NCBI GenBank assembly: GCA_016342755.1
Contig: JAEINS010000003.1
Span: forward strand, 186,001-250,000
Direction: 5' to 3'
Source of the DNA: Melioribacteraceae bacterium
Lineage (GTDB): Bacteria > Bacteroidota > Ignavibacteria > Ignavibacteriales > Melioribacteraceae
DNA length: 64,000 nt
Program-made: the position numbers and the translations under genes
Shown here: one piece after another, positions 44,546 to 54,103 of the stretch
How the letters are laid out: each line of letters starts with the position of its first letter
Position numbering within the stretch: the stretch's first letter is position 1
Notes under the pieces: model-generated
Database searches by the model: none
Seen by the model: the letters and a program-made list of their open reading frames with translations, nothing else
Told to the model about the DNA's origin: nothing

Positions 44546-45277
44546 TTAATTTAATAACCGGACATTATCCAAAAGCATAAAATCTCTTTCTGCTGAAACA
44601 GTTTTATTTTCCAAATTCTTTTCTTCAAACAGACATTCTTTTTCAACCGGACATACTCCGCAGCTTGGATTTCTTGGTGTACAAACTTCCCTTCCCAGGC
44701 GAATTAAATTTGTATGAAAAGTATGGGCAATATCTTTTGGAAATGATTCATTGAGAATAAAATATGTTTTATCTCTCGATTTTTCTGAGACAATTCCAAG
44801 TCTGTTAACAGTACGGAAAACGTGAGTATCAACCGGACAAACATTTCTATCCAACGCAAATAAAAGTAGACAACTTGCAGTTTTAACTCCAATTCCATCG
44901 TATTTAGTTAGTTCCTCAATAGCATTTAAATCACTAAGTTCCGTAATATGAGATAATGAAAAACCTTCGTCCCGTGAATTCAAATCATCTAATAAATTTT
45001 TAATCGCATTTGCTTTTTGTTTACCAAGTCCGGCAACCCTAACCAAATTTTCTATAGTCGATTCTTTTGCACTTAACGCTTCTTCCCATGCAGGATATTT
45101 TCTTTTCAAATTCTGAAATGCTTTGTAAGAATTTTTATCGTTTGTATTTTGAGATAATATAGTTGCAATAAGCATATCAAGCGGTGCTGGAAGATTTTCA
45201 TGCCGGTAAGGATATCCAAATTTATCAACTAATATTTTTGTAACACGCTTTATTTTATTTTGTGTTTTTCTTTCCAT
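44546..45277 (-). CDS. nth: Endonuclease III-like DNA glycosylase/AP lyase
   Basis: The 243-residue HhH-GPD protein starts repair of oxidised pyrimidines. The helix-hairpin-helix reads KYDGIGVKTASCLLLFAL, with the catalytic Lys in GVKTA and the Asp in VCPVDTHVFRTV. A [4Fe-4S] loop of C-x6-C-x2-C-x5-C form is present (CTPRNPSCGVCPVEKEC). Features match Nth rather than MutY: no C-terminal Nudix-like part exists. The gene sits 85 bases upstream of lpd and may be cotranscribed, although the functions are unrelated. Confidence 0.92.
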   Translation of the reverse strand: MERKTQNKIKRVTKILVDKFGYPYRHENLPAPLDMLIATILSQNTNDKNSYKAFQNLKRKYPAWEEALSAKESTIENLVRVAGLGKQKANAIKNLLDDLNSRDEGFSLSHITELSDLNAIEELTKYDGIGVKTASCLLLFALDRNVCPVDTHVFRTVNRLGIVSEKSRDKTYFILNESFPKDIAHTFHTNLIRLGREVCTPRNPSCGVCPVEKECLFEEKNLENKTVSAERDFMLLDNVRLLN

Positions 45278-45314
45278 TAGAATCTAATCCTCAGATTTGT
45301 ATTCTAAATATAAT

Positions 45315-45350
45315 AAAAAAGCCTTTCCCAATTACTCAGGAAAGGCTTTA
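45315..45350 (-). terminator. Strong terminator closing receptor cassette B
   Basis: AAAGCCTTTCC at 45318-45328 pairs exactly with GGAAAGGCTTT at 45339-45349 around a 10-base loop. On the minus strand the stem runs into a six-T tract. It lies 22 bases past the PorV-like stop at 45372. Confidence 0.95.
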
Positions 45351-45371
45351 TAAAAATTATAATAGATTTTA

Positions 45372-46388
45372 TCAGAATTTTACACCTACTGTGATGTAAT
45401 GAATTTCTTTAAGTCTGCCAAAATCTTCATAAGCATAATCAACTTTCACAACCATTGAACCGGCTAATCTATAGTTTATACCGGCACCAAATGTTAATCC
45501 TTGCTCAGATTCTGTTTCAAATAATGATTTATAACCGGCTCTTAACATTACTATTTCATTCCAGGTTACTTCTGTACCGCAGTTAACATATTCAGTATGA
45601 TCATTTGGATGAACAGCATCAATTGCGGCAGTAAGCCTATATTCTTCTTCTTTTAACAGATCAGCAGCTACGCCAACCCTGAATAATAATGGAAGATCAA
45701 ATTCATCCATTTCAATATGGGTGTTTATTAAATTACCACCACCTGGTCCCTGCTGAGTTATAATCAATATATCTCTACCTGATAACTGCATTTTTGTTCC
45801 AAAGTTAGAAATGTTTGCGGCAAGTCTGAATTCATTTAAGATCGGAATTTTATACATCACACCAGCGTCTAACGCAAATCCGCTTGATGACATATGCCAT
45901 AAATCTTCTTGAACATATTTGATATTAAACCCGATGGAAAATTTATCTGTTAGATTTCTGGCAATACTTAATCCCATAGAAATTCCCTGCATGGTAAAAT
46001 TTTCACCAGTTCCTTCCGGATTTTGTTCAGTACGTACCAGCATATCTCCCATTGACATTAGGTTAAAAAATGCGCCGATAGTTCCAACCCCGTCTAAGTA
46101 TGTAGTAAAGCCGGCAAAGTCATATTTAACATCGGCTATCCAGTCGGTATGATTGAAAATAGCTTCACTGGAATTTATACTTGCTAACCCAGCCGGATTC
46201 CAGTATATAGAAGAAGCATCATCGCTTATAGCTGTAAAAGCTCCTCCCATACCTATTGCGCGGGCACCAACATCAATTTTCAAAAACTGTCCGGCAGTAG
46301 TTCCCGATTTAGAAATATTCTGAGCATTGATAATAGAAACGCAAAACACTACTAACAATACTACTTTTATATAAGTTGCAGATTTCAT
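45372..46388 (-). CDS. PorV/PorQ-like outer-membrane protein, cassette B
   Basis: From ATG 46388 the product is 338 residues with a signal peptide (MKSATYIKVVLLVVFCVSIINAQ). The motif FLKIDVGARAIGMGGAFTAI then ISDDASSIYWNPAGLAS, and a C-terminal strand LKEIHYITVGVKF, mark the UPF0164/PorV-PorQ family of FadL-like 14-stranded barrels. In type IX secretion, PorV shuttles substrates to the attachment complex. ATG 46388 is preferred to 46421, since GGAGAG sits in front of it and the peptide becomes a clean signal. It is 45 bases after the large secreted protein and is a paralogue of the protein at 52989-54032. Confidence 0.88.
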   Translation of the reverse strand: MKSATYIKVVLLVVFCVSIINAQNISKSGTTAGQFLKIDVGARAIGMGGAFTAISDDASSIYWNPAGLASINSSEAIFNHTDWIADVKYDFAGFTTYLDGVGTIGAFFNLMSMGDMLVRTEQNPEGTGENFTMQGISMGLSIARNLTDKFSIGFNIKYVQEDLWHMSSSGFALDAGVMYKIPILNEFRLAANISNFGTKMQLSGRDILIITQQGPGGGNLINTHIEMDEFDLPLLFRVGVAADLLKEEEYRLTAAIDAVHPNDHTEYVNCGTEVTWNEIVMLRAGYKSLFETESEQGLTFGAGINYRLAGSMVVKVDYAYEDFGRLKEIHYITVGVKF

Positions 46389-46433
46389 TAATCTCTCCAA
46401 TATACTTTTGCATGTTTTCATATTATCAAATCT

Positions 46434-49400
46434 CTATTTTATAATTGCAAATTTAACTATCTTCTCGCCTATACCTGGTGCGTTTATATGAGCGAAGTAA
46501 ACACCATAGGCAATACTGAAGCCGTCTTCATTAAGTAGATTCCAATATTCTCTGCCATGTTCTAAACCGGAATCATGCTCTATTTTTGTAACAAAATTAC
46601 CTGCCAGAGAATAGATCCTAATCGTACACTGACTTGGCAAATTTTCAAAATAGATACGTCTTTCACCACGACTTTCACTAGCTATTTTATTGGTAGGTTC
46701 TATTTCACTAAAGCCTACATAAGGATTTGGAACTACGTAAACATCATCTAAGTCAGATTCACCTAAACCGTCTTTAATTTTTCCGGCAACAGTTTTAAAT
46801 GAATACCTGTCATTAGCTTTAAATGGGCGTTTAGTTACTACCTTCAAAACATCACCATCTGTAGGAGGCATTGCTACAACTGTAGAATCTTTGGGAGGAG
46901 AAATTATAACTCCCCAGGTAACTGTATCGGAAATTTCACCTTTTGTTCCGGGCCAGAAAAGAACTATCTCTTCGCCGGGTGTCCATGCTTCATCCGTAGT
47001 TTCCGGTTTTTCAAAAAGGAATGTAACCACTTTTTGGGGAACTCCTTCGGTAACTTCTTTAACAGAATACTTAACCGGAATACTGCTTAAACCAGTCGGG
47101 GTAATAACCATTGCTGAATCAATATAATCACTTGAAAATTTGATCTCATAATCACCGGGATATAATTCTTTGAATTGTCCAATTCCAGCAAGCTGGGCTT
47201 TTACACCAAAATTAGAATTACCCTCAATCCAGCTGGTCTGAGTACTATCAAATTCTAGTTTAGTTTCATTTTTTACAAATAATTGTATTCCGTCAAAAAC
47301 TTCATTTGTTTCTTCACCATACATTGCCATGCTTTGGTAAAGCGGATAATATCTATACGTAACTTCATACTTCTGATCGTTATTCATACTTCCGGCAGCA
47401 ATTTTTCTTATTTTACCAACTGAATAATTGATCTTATAATCGATATCTTTTTTATACTCAACTCCGTCTTCACCAACAACTTTTAAATATTCGTCATCGG
47501 CAATACCTGTGTTCGATAAATTTGCAAAATTGGTATCAAACAATTCAACTTCATCAGTAATTTCATCAAGTGACAATACAGAAAAATTCAGTTTGCCAAC
47601 TTCCTGTTTATTACTTAAATACTTATCCGAGAAAATAATTTTATATTTCGCGTTATCCTTAACTTTTAGATCATCAACAATTTTGAAATCAATAATACTT
47701 GTTGATGTACCTTCGTCATGAGATACACTTGTTTGATCAACATAAGGATCTTCGTACCCCACTGCACGTGGACCGGGAACCACCATTACTGTATTTTTAT
47801 CAAATTGTAATTGATTTGTTATTGGGTCAAGAGTAATCTTCTTGGTAGTTTCTGTCGGAGGCGTATCATCTATAGTACCACGATCATAAGCTACTACTGC
47901 ATAATAATAGGTTTGCCCATTTACAACATTGTTCGAATCCACAAATGAATGTACCAAACCGGAGTTATCACCTAAATAATAATGAATTCCTCTTTTATTA
48001 AAAGCAACCGGGTGATAACCTTCCCACTCATCTTCAAGATTAGAAGTCCAAATTCCGTTTTTATCCAAATCCTTATAAGTTTCACCTTTATCATAAAACC
48101 CATTCCTATTTGCATCTTCATAAGGTTCTTCAACATAAGCAACATCCCATTTGGCATCATATCCATCAATGTCTTTTAAAGGATCATTTAAGAAACTGGA
48201 ACCCCGTCCATCAGTGATTGTCTGAATATCATTAAAGTTATGATCAGTACTGCGGTAAATAACATAACCCTGAAAATCCTTGCCAGAAATGGGATCAATA
48301 CTTGATTCCGCAATATCATCCCAGTATAAGGTAACTTTTTTGTCACCAGGAACTGCTTTAACTGTAGGTGTATACGGCGGCTTATAGAACTGGTAATTCT
48401 GGTTATATATTTTCTGAACTGTTTCAGCACTTACTAAAAGATCTCTAATATCTTCACCGCATATAAGCGCCATCGATATTCTTTTTGTTTCCCCTTTTTT
48501 AAGAGATATATATCCTGAACCAAAAATGAATACTATGTCTGTATTTTGCTGGATATCACTGAAGTTATCAGGGATTGATCTGTTCCACATGGATTCGTCA
48601 TTTCTAATCTGGTCATTATTCCAAGTCCAGCTATTGAAACTTGTTAATCCAATCTGATCAGCTTCATCAAGATCAGTTAGTTCAAAATTTGGTTCACCAG
48701 GAAACAGCGGATCTAAAGAACCGTCTGCCAACTGTACCCCGGCTGTTGGGATTCCGTCACCTTCACCCTGATCCTCGGTACCGGCAACACCATCAATACC
48801 AACATCATGAATTGAAACAAGCCAGTCATTATCATTATCTATTCCGTCTTCCTGACTTTCGTCAATCATACCGTCACTATCATTATCAATACCGTCAATT
48901 GCGTTACCGGGACTTTCTAAAAACTTACATCCCAAATATCCAAGAGGTAAACCTTTATCTCCTTTTTTATCATCATCATAAAAATAAACCATACTTCTTG
49001 AATAAAGCGGATAATTATCAACATTTACTCCGCCGGCAGATTTAGCAGGAATAAAAAATCCTTTATCATCTTTGTTTTCGGGTGTTCCTCCGCCAATATC
49101 AGGATCGCCATAAATTCCAAAAAATACTTTGTCTAAATCCTTATCACTTGTATTAGTAATTGTGTAGACAAAAAATATTGTATTCTCCGCTAATGCGTTA
49201 CTCCACTGAAACGCACGTCCATCAACTTGAATTCCAAGACCACGTCTTGTAGTATCATTTTCAAATGGATAATATGGGAACTCATCATTCTCTCTGTCAT
49301 CCATAGACCAGAAAGCTTCCATATCGGCACTAGTAGCATTTTGAGAAAGATAACCAGGCCATACATATTGCCCTAAAGATGGGTTGTACCATGAACGCGG

Positions 49401-49976
49401 CCAGCTATCCGGTTTACCATCTTCATCAGCATCAATGGTTGGGTTAGCTGCCATTTTATCCTGGTCAGGATCGGCATAATTTGGAAGCGGCTGCCATTGC
49501 CATACTTTATCACCTTCGGGACTAACTTCTCTAATATTAGGATAATCCCAAACTCCATCTGAAATAATATGGATTGTGTTGCCATCCTTATCTTCAACTT
49601 CTGCACCTACAATCGGTGAAAAAGTAAATATATATGAAAGATCTTTCCAGACAAAATTATTTACTCCTCTAATTAAACCGTGTCCGGGACCAATGCCGCC
49701 GTAATTATATAATTCAACACCAATTTTATTTCCGTTCATAAAAACAGATTTTCTATCTTCATGAGCGGTTGATTTAGCAAGTGACGAAAAATCTTTTGTA
49801 TATTTATCTTTTTTAATTTCTTCCTGATCAGCCACCGGGGAATTATTTACCCCGTTTATTATTGCTCTTTCAATTTCCGAATGTATCGGATTTTCGGATT
49901 GAGCTTTAACAACAAAAGCATCAAATCCGGGCAATAATATAAATAACATAATAAAGACTGCAATAAATCTATTCAT
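46434..49976 (-). CDS. Large secreted multidomain protein, cassette B
   Basis: The 1180-residue protein has a signal peptide (MNRFIAVFIMLFILLPGFDA) and clear paralogy to the 1200-residue protein at 54104-57706. Shared blocks include LAENTIFFVYTITNTSDKDL, GIYGDPDIGGG, the Ca-type Asp-rich loops IDNDSDGMIDESQEDGIDND, an FN3-like domain (KVTLYWDDIAESSIDPISG), YYYAVVAYDRG, and a C-terminal beta domain with DVYVVPNPYVGF and a final strand IVKFAIIK. That tail resembles a type IX secretion sorting domain. No enzyme motif is visible. It lies 23 bases downstream of a TonB-dependent receptor. It probably acts at the cell surface or is released; a role as ligand-capturing partner of the receptor is conjecture. 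Confidence 0.8.
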   Translation of the reverse strand: MNRFIAVFIMLFILLPGFDAFVVKAQSENPIHSEIERAIINGVNNSPVADQEEIKKDKYTKDFSSLAKSTAHEDRKSVFMNGNKIGVELYNYGGIGPGHGLIRGVNNFVWKDLSYIFTFSPIVGAEVEDKDGNTIHIISDGVWDYPNIREVSPEGDKVWQWQPLPNYADPDQDKMAANPTIDADEDGKPDSWPRSWYNPSLGQYVWPGYLSQNATSADMEAFWSMDDRENDEFPYYPFENDTTRRGLGIQVDGRAFQWSNALAENTIFFVYTITNTSDKDLDKVFFGIYGDPDIGGGTPENKDDKGFFIPAKSAGGVNVDNYPLYSRSMVYFYDDDKKGDKGLPLGYLGCKFLESPGNAIDGIDNDSDGMIDESQEDGIDNDNDWLVSIHDVGIDGVAGTEDQGEGDGIPTAGVQLADGSLDPLFPGEPNFELTDLDEADQIGLTSFNSWTWNNDQIRNDESMWNRSIPDNFSDIQQNTDIVFIFGSGYISLKKGETKRISMALICGEDIRDLLVSAETVQKIYNQNYQFYKPPYTPTVKAVPGDKKVTLYWDDIAESSIDPISGKDFQGYVIYRSTDHNFNDIQTITDGRGSSFLNDPLKDIDGYDAKWDVAYVEEPYEDANRNGFYDKGETYKDLDKNGIWTSNLEDEWEGYHPVAFNKRGIHYYLGDNSGLVHSFVDSNNVVNGQTYYYAVVAYDRGTIDDTPPTETTKKITLDPITNQLQFDKNTVMVVPGPRAVGYEDPYVDQTSVSHDEGTSTSIIDFKIVDDLKVKDNAKYKIIFSDKYLSNKQEVGKLNFSVLSLDEITDEVELFDTNFANLSNTGIADDEYLKVVGEDGVEYKKDIDYKINYSVGKIRKIAAGSMNNDQKYEVTYRYYPLYQSMAMYGEETNEVFDGIQLFVKNETKLEFDSTQTSWIEGNSNFGVKAQLAGIGQFKELYPGDYEIKFSSDYIDSAMVITPTGLSSIPVKYSVKEVTEGVPQKVVTFLFEKPETTDEAWTPGEEIVLFWPGTKGEISDTVTWGVIISPPKDSTVVAMPPTDGDVLKVVTKRPFKANDRYSFKTVAGKIKDGLGESDLDDVYVVPNPYVGFSEIEPTNKIASESRGERRIYFENLPSQCTIRIYSLAGNFVTKIEHDSGLEHGREYWNLLNEDGFSIAYGVYFAHINAPGIGEKIVKFAIIK

Positions 49977-49999
49977 TTAAAAACTCCTATAAATTCAAT

Positions 50000-52723
50000 C
50001 TAAAAATCTAAAGACATTCCAATTTTAATATCTCTCGGAGGTGAATAATAAGATTGATTATTAAAATATTCGCTAATAGGATGAATTCCATCAACAGTTT
50101 CAGCTAATTTATCAGTATACTGCGCGTCACCTTTAAGTGCGTCTAAGGAATAAGTTGCACGACCTGTATTACTATAAACCAGTGTTTCATTAAGTGTATC
50201 AAACAGATTGTAAACTTTTACAAAAAAGGTTACATCAGTTCCTAAAAGTTCAATCGATTTTTCAGCTAATAGATCAACAGTAAATTTAGAAGGTTTTCTT
50301 CCGCTGTTAGTTCTAACAAATACTTCTTTGCCGGTTACTAAAGGTGTATAAGGCAAACCTGAACCAAACTTACCAACTATACTAAGATTCCAGTCACCAG
50401 GGTCACTTAAAGAGATTCTGGTATTAATTGTATGAGCCTGATCCCAGCCAAGCGCGACCGGAACTTTTTCTGCCTGACGGCCGGAAGAAAGATCTAAGAA
50501 AAACGCGTCTGCATCTGTTTCATTTCCTTCAACAACCTGGAAAGTATAATCGATACTTGCACTAAGCATTTCTCCGGCACCACGTCTTTTTGTAAGCGAA
50601 AAAGTGATCCCTTTTGTATTGCTATAATCTTTATTAACATATTTAATATAAGTTTCATCACCGCTTATTCTAATTCTCTGCGAAGCTAAAAGATCACGCA
50701 CGTCACGATAGAATCCGGTTAAATTGAACGCAAGATTTTCGTTTAGTTCCTGCTGTAAACCTAATTCATAAGTAACTGTTTTCTGGGGTTCTAGATTCGC
50801 GTTTCCAAATGTCTGCTCACCTGTTGCATAATTATATTTGAAATCGGGATTAGAGTACAAATAACTAAACGGAGGCATCTGATAAAAATGTCCGTAAGAA
50901 AAGTGAATCATTCCCTTATCTGTAATTGGGAAAGACACACCAAGCCTCGGACTTAAAACATACTTAGCGTCCGCGTCAATTAGATTGGATGAAGGTTTGA
51001 AAATATCCGGCGCATATTTAGATTTCGAATCAAAATAATCGTATCTAAGTCCAACATTAAGAACTATACTCTGGAACTCCATTTTATCCTGAATATATGC
51101 GGAAAACTCAACAGGTTCCTTTGTGTATTTATCATGATTAGGTGTATAAATACTTAGGATAGTTGGAGTTAAATATGTAAGTGAGTCTCTCAATATCGAA
51201 AAGTTTTCATAATCCATTGTATGTGTCTTAAACTGTGCGCCAAATTTAACTTCATGATTATTATTAATTTGCGAAGTTAGATCGAACTTGGCACCAATTG
51301 TCTGTGCTCTTTGATAGTAATGACCATTTGATGTACCGCCCGAACTAAAGGTATAACTTGCCGGTCTGTTATCTTTATGAGCCGGCTGATATCTTGGATC
51401 AGCATGATAATCATCTGTACTCATACCGGCATGATAATCAACTTCGTTCCCGCTTGCGTCAAGCAAAGGGTATAAATAGCTTTTGTAATTATTATAATTG
51501 TGCGAAAATTTTAATGTATAAAAAGTTCTGTTGCTTAAAGCATGACTAACATCAATAGCGTTTAATAATCCGGTTGAATAGGATGTTCCCAATGCATCAG
51601 GATTATATTGATAAGTATGACTATAAGATTTTGACTCTGAGTCTGAATATATTAAATCATAGTTTATCTTTAGGGTACTTATGGGTTTGAAAGTCAATTT
51701 AAAGGTTGTATTTAAACCTTCATAAGGATTCATCGGTATAATCTTGTCGTCACCATTACTAGAGATTTTAATATCCTTAGAATTCTTAGGATTTATCCAA
51801 ACTGAATCGGAAGGAAGCTGTTCCCTTCTACCGTTTCTCCAGCCTTTCTCTTTAGAATATCTGCCAGAAACAAAAAATGTTAGTTTATCTTTCAGGTAAG
51901 GAACAGGACCGCCATAAGTCATTTCACCTACATAATCATTTAGTATATCGAATTTATCGATGTCTCTAAATATATCGTCTCTTGTACTTAATTTATCTCC
52001 GGTATAAGCAGATATAAAACCGCTGTAATCGCTGCCGCCTTCTTTGGTTACAGTATTTACAACACCCGAAAGAGCATTACCATACTCAGCATTAAAAGTA
52101 CCGCTTACAACCGATAATTCTTGCACAGCATTTGTCGCGATAGAAACCATTTTACTATTACTAAACGGATTGCCAATTGAAACGCCGTTTACCGTGTAGG
52201 CTATTTCGTTTGAGCGTCCGCCTCTAATGTGTAATGCACCGTCAGAGCCTTGTACAATACCGGCCTGCAGAGTTAATATTCCGCTAATACTTTCTACCGG
52301 TAAAGACTTAATTTCTTCTGATGTAACATTTGCCTGTGATGATGTAAGGTCTTTCCTAACAAGCTTTTGTTTAGCCTGAACAACAATTACATCCATTTCA
52401 ACAGCTTCGGAAGCCATTTGGAAATCAACGTTTGTTGTGAAATCGATATTTACCTGTACTTGTTCAATTCTTCTTTTCTTATAACCAATACCAGATGAAA
52501 TTAAATTATACTTACCAGGCTTAAGGTTCATAATAATATACTCGCCATTAACATCGGTCGCAGCTCCAATAGTTGTACCTTCAACTAAAATGTTAATGCC
52601 TATTAGGGGTTCGCCCGACTGATAATCAGTAACAAAACCAGATATTTTACCGGTTGTACCGCCGAAAATTAAAATTGGTAAGAAAAAAGAAATGATACAG
52701 GACAAGATGATTTTTCTGTTCAT
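50000..52723 (-). CDS. TonB-dependent receptor with carboxypeptidase-regulatory-like domain, cassette B
   Basis: The 907-residue protein has a signal peptide, a CarboxypepD_reg-like domain (GKISGFVTDYQSGEPLIGIN and YNLISSGIGYKKRR, about 25-110), a plug domain (about 120-235) with HIRGGRSNEIAYTVNGVSIG and GTFNAEYGNALSGVVNTVTK, and a C-terminal 22-strand barrel ending GMSLDF. These are SusC-like outer-membrane transporters driven by TonB. The substrate is unknown; no SusD-type lipoprotein is adjacent. It is paralogous to 57733-60588. It begins its transcript after a 265-base gap with a REP-like repeat. Confidence 0.93.
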   Translation of the reverse strand: MNRKIILSCIISFFLPILIFGGTTGKISGFVTDYQSGEPLIGINILVEGTTIGAATDVNGEYIIMNLKPGKYNLISSGIGYKKRRIEQVQVNIDFTTNVDFQMASEAVEMDVIVVQAKQKLVRKDLTSSQANVTSEEIKSLPVESISGILTLQAGIVQGSDGALHIRGGRSNEIAYTVNGVSIGNPFSNSKMVSIATNAVQELSVVSGTFNAEYGNALSGVVNTVTKEGGSDYSGFISAYTGDKLSTRDDIFRDIDKFDILNDYVGEMTYGGPVPYLKDKLTFFVSGRYSKEKGWRNGRREQLPSDSVWINPKNSKDIKISSNGDDKIIPMNPYEGLNTTFKLTFKPISTLKINYDLIYSDSESKSYSHTYQYNPDALGTSYSTGLLNAIDVSHALSNRTFYTLKFSHNYNNYKSYLYPLLDASGNEVDYHAGMSTDDYHADPRYQPAHKDNRPASYTFSSGGTSNGHYYQRAQTIGAKFDLTSQINNNHEVKFGAQFKTHTMDYENFSILRDSLTYLTPTILSIYTPNHDKYTKEPVEFSAYIQDKMEFQSIVLNVGLRYDYFDSKSKYAPDIFKPSSNLIDADAKYVLSPRLGVSFPITDKGMIHFSYGHFYQMPPFSYLYSNPDFKYNYATGEQTFGNANLEPQKTVTYELGLQQELNENLAFNLTGFYRDVRDLLASQRIRISGDETYIKYVNKDYSNTKGITFSLTKRRGAGEMLSASIDYTFQVVEGNETDADAFFLDLSSGRQAEKVPVALGWDQAHTINTRISLSDPGDWNLSIVGKFGSGLPYTPLVTGKEVFVRTNSGRKPSKFTVDLLAEKSIELLGTDVTFFVKVYNLFDTLNETLVYSNTGRATYSLDALKGDAQYTDKLAETVDGIHPISEYFNNQSYYSPPRDIKIGMSLDF

Positions 52724-52880
52724 ACAATAGATCCCATAATGTTTTATAATAAAAATTATTTATAAACTTATTAAAAAATTAATTGTGATAATTAGAGTAT
52801 ATTGTCTTTAACTATTATATAGGTCTGTATTCCTGGTTATGTATTTATAAAGAATATTTCTGCTGAACTATTAATATATA

Positions 52881-52970
52881 AATTGTCATCCCGAATAGAG
52901 CAAAGCAAGTATAAGAGATCTTTTATTTTCTAAGATTTCTCTTAACTGAGTCCGGTCCGGAATGACAATT
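52881..52970. repeat. REP-like inverted repeat, copy 4, between the two cassettes
   Basis: AATTGTCATCCCG at 52881-52893 pairs with CCGGAATGACAATT ending at 52970, with one mismatch. AGAGATC and AAGATTTCTC lie inside. It fills the 265-base gap between the cassette A porV-like gene and the cassette B receptor gene and could stop or attenuate read-through. Around it I see no promoter with confidence. Confidence 0.85.
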
Positions 52971-52988
52971 TTAATTTCTCATTGAAAC

Positions 52989-54032
52989 TTAAAAACCTAA
53001 AGCTATATCCAAAAAATGAATTTCTTCTAAATCGCCATAATCAGCATAAGCATAATTAAACTTAATATTCATTCCTGAATCCATCTGATAACTAATACCC
53101 GCGCCAAATGTTAAGCCGTTTTCACCATTCTCGGCATCCCATAATATTTTTTGAAAACCGCCTCTTAAGAAAAACATATCCATAAAACCAAACTCAGTTC
53201 CGGCATTAATATATTCATCGTTATCATTTGGATGAACAGCATCAAGCGCACATTTAACGCTCATGTATCTTGTTTCTAAAACCTTCATAGATAAACCAAC
53301 TCTAAACGTTAACGGCAGCTCATGATTATCCATTTTATACTGTCCGGGAACATTGTTAGGACCAGTATCCGGATCGTCATTTGGATCAAGATTTACCTGA
53401 ATATCTCTACCGTCTAACTGCATTTTAGAACCAAAGTTAGTTACACTAGCGCCAATAACAAGATCGTTAAAAGGTGTTACATAATATGTACCTATATCTA
53501 AAGCAAATCCGGTTGCGGAAGTATTCCAAATTGATTCCTGAATAAATTTAGCCTGTAAGCCAATTGAAAATCTATCAGTTAATCTTCTTGAAAAACCAAG
53601 TCCAATTGATAATGAAGTCGCGTCCCAATAACGTCCGTCGCCTTCCGGGAAATCATTTGTTCTTACTTTTTCCTTTGGAACCTGCATAGTGCTTAAAGTA
53701 ATAAACATACTTCCAAGACCTTCTAAGTTTATAGAACCGGCCGCATAATCATAAGTAATATCGGCTAACCATTCCGCATGATTAAAAGCCACTTCGCCAG
53801 AGCCATTAACAAGCGCAACACCAGCAGGGTTATAATAACTTGCATAAATATCATCACTAACAGCGGTATAAGCCCCGCCCATAGAAATTGCTCTTGCACC
53901 TGCTCCAAATTTCAAAAACTGAGCTGCTGTAGTACCTACTTTTGAAACACCCACATCACTTTGTGCATTCGCGGAAATGCCCAGAAATAGAAGCAGCGTT
54001 AAAGTGAAAAGTGTTATCGTTATTTTTTTCAT
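52989..54032 (-). CDS. PorV/PorQ-like outer-membrane protein, cassette A
   Basis: From ATG 54032 the product is 347 residues with a signal peptide (MKKITITLFTLTLLLFLGIS). It contains FLKFGAGARAISMGGAYTAV, SYYNPAGVALVNG, HAEWLADITYDYAAG and the C-terminal strand LEEIHFLDIALGF, matching the cassette B paralogue closely. GGAG lies seven bases before ATG 54032, and the TTG at 54044 is rejected as a start because it sits within that same signal. The gene is 71 bases after the large secreted protein of cassette A. A shuttle role for type IX substrates, or a hydrophobic-ligand pore, is plausible. Confidence 0.88.
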   Translation of the reverse strand: MKKITITLFTLTLLLFLGISANAQSDVGVSKVGTTAAQFLKFGAGARAISMGGAYTAVSDDIYASYYNPAGVALVNGSGEVAFNHAEWLADITYDYAAGSINLEGLGSMFITLSTMQVPKEKVRTNDFPEGDGRYWDATSLSIGLGFSRRLTDRFSIGLQAKFIQESIWNTSATGFALDIGTYYVTPFNDLVIGASVTNFGSKMQLDGRDIQVNLDPNDDPDTGPNNVPGQYKMDNHELPLTFRVGLSMKVLETRYMSVKCALDAVHPNDNDEYINAGTEFGFMDMFFLRGGFQKILWDAENGENGLTFGAGISYQMDSGMNIKFNYAYADYGDLEEIHFLDIALGF

Positions 54033-54103
54033 TTTTATCTCCAAATCTTAAATTCAATCTTAGAGTAATTAAATATGGCGAACTTTAAATCCGCCACTTA
54101 TAA

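Noticed and set aside
48641-49045. 134-residue plus-strand reading frame
   Set aside because: It lies fully inside the secreted protein gene on the other strand, has a low-complexity His/Gln/Tyr-rich composition and no ribosome binding site; a shadow of Asp-rich codons.
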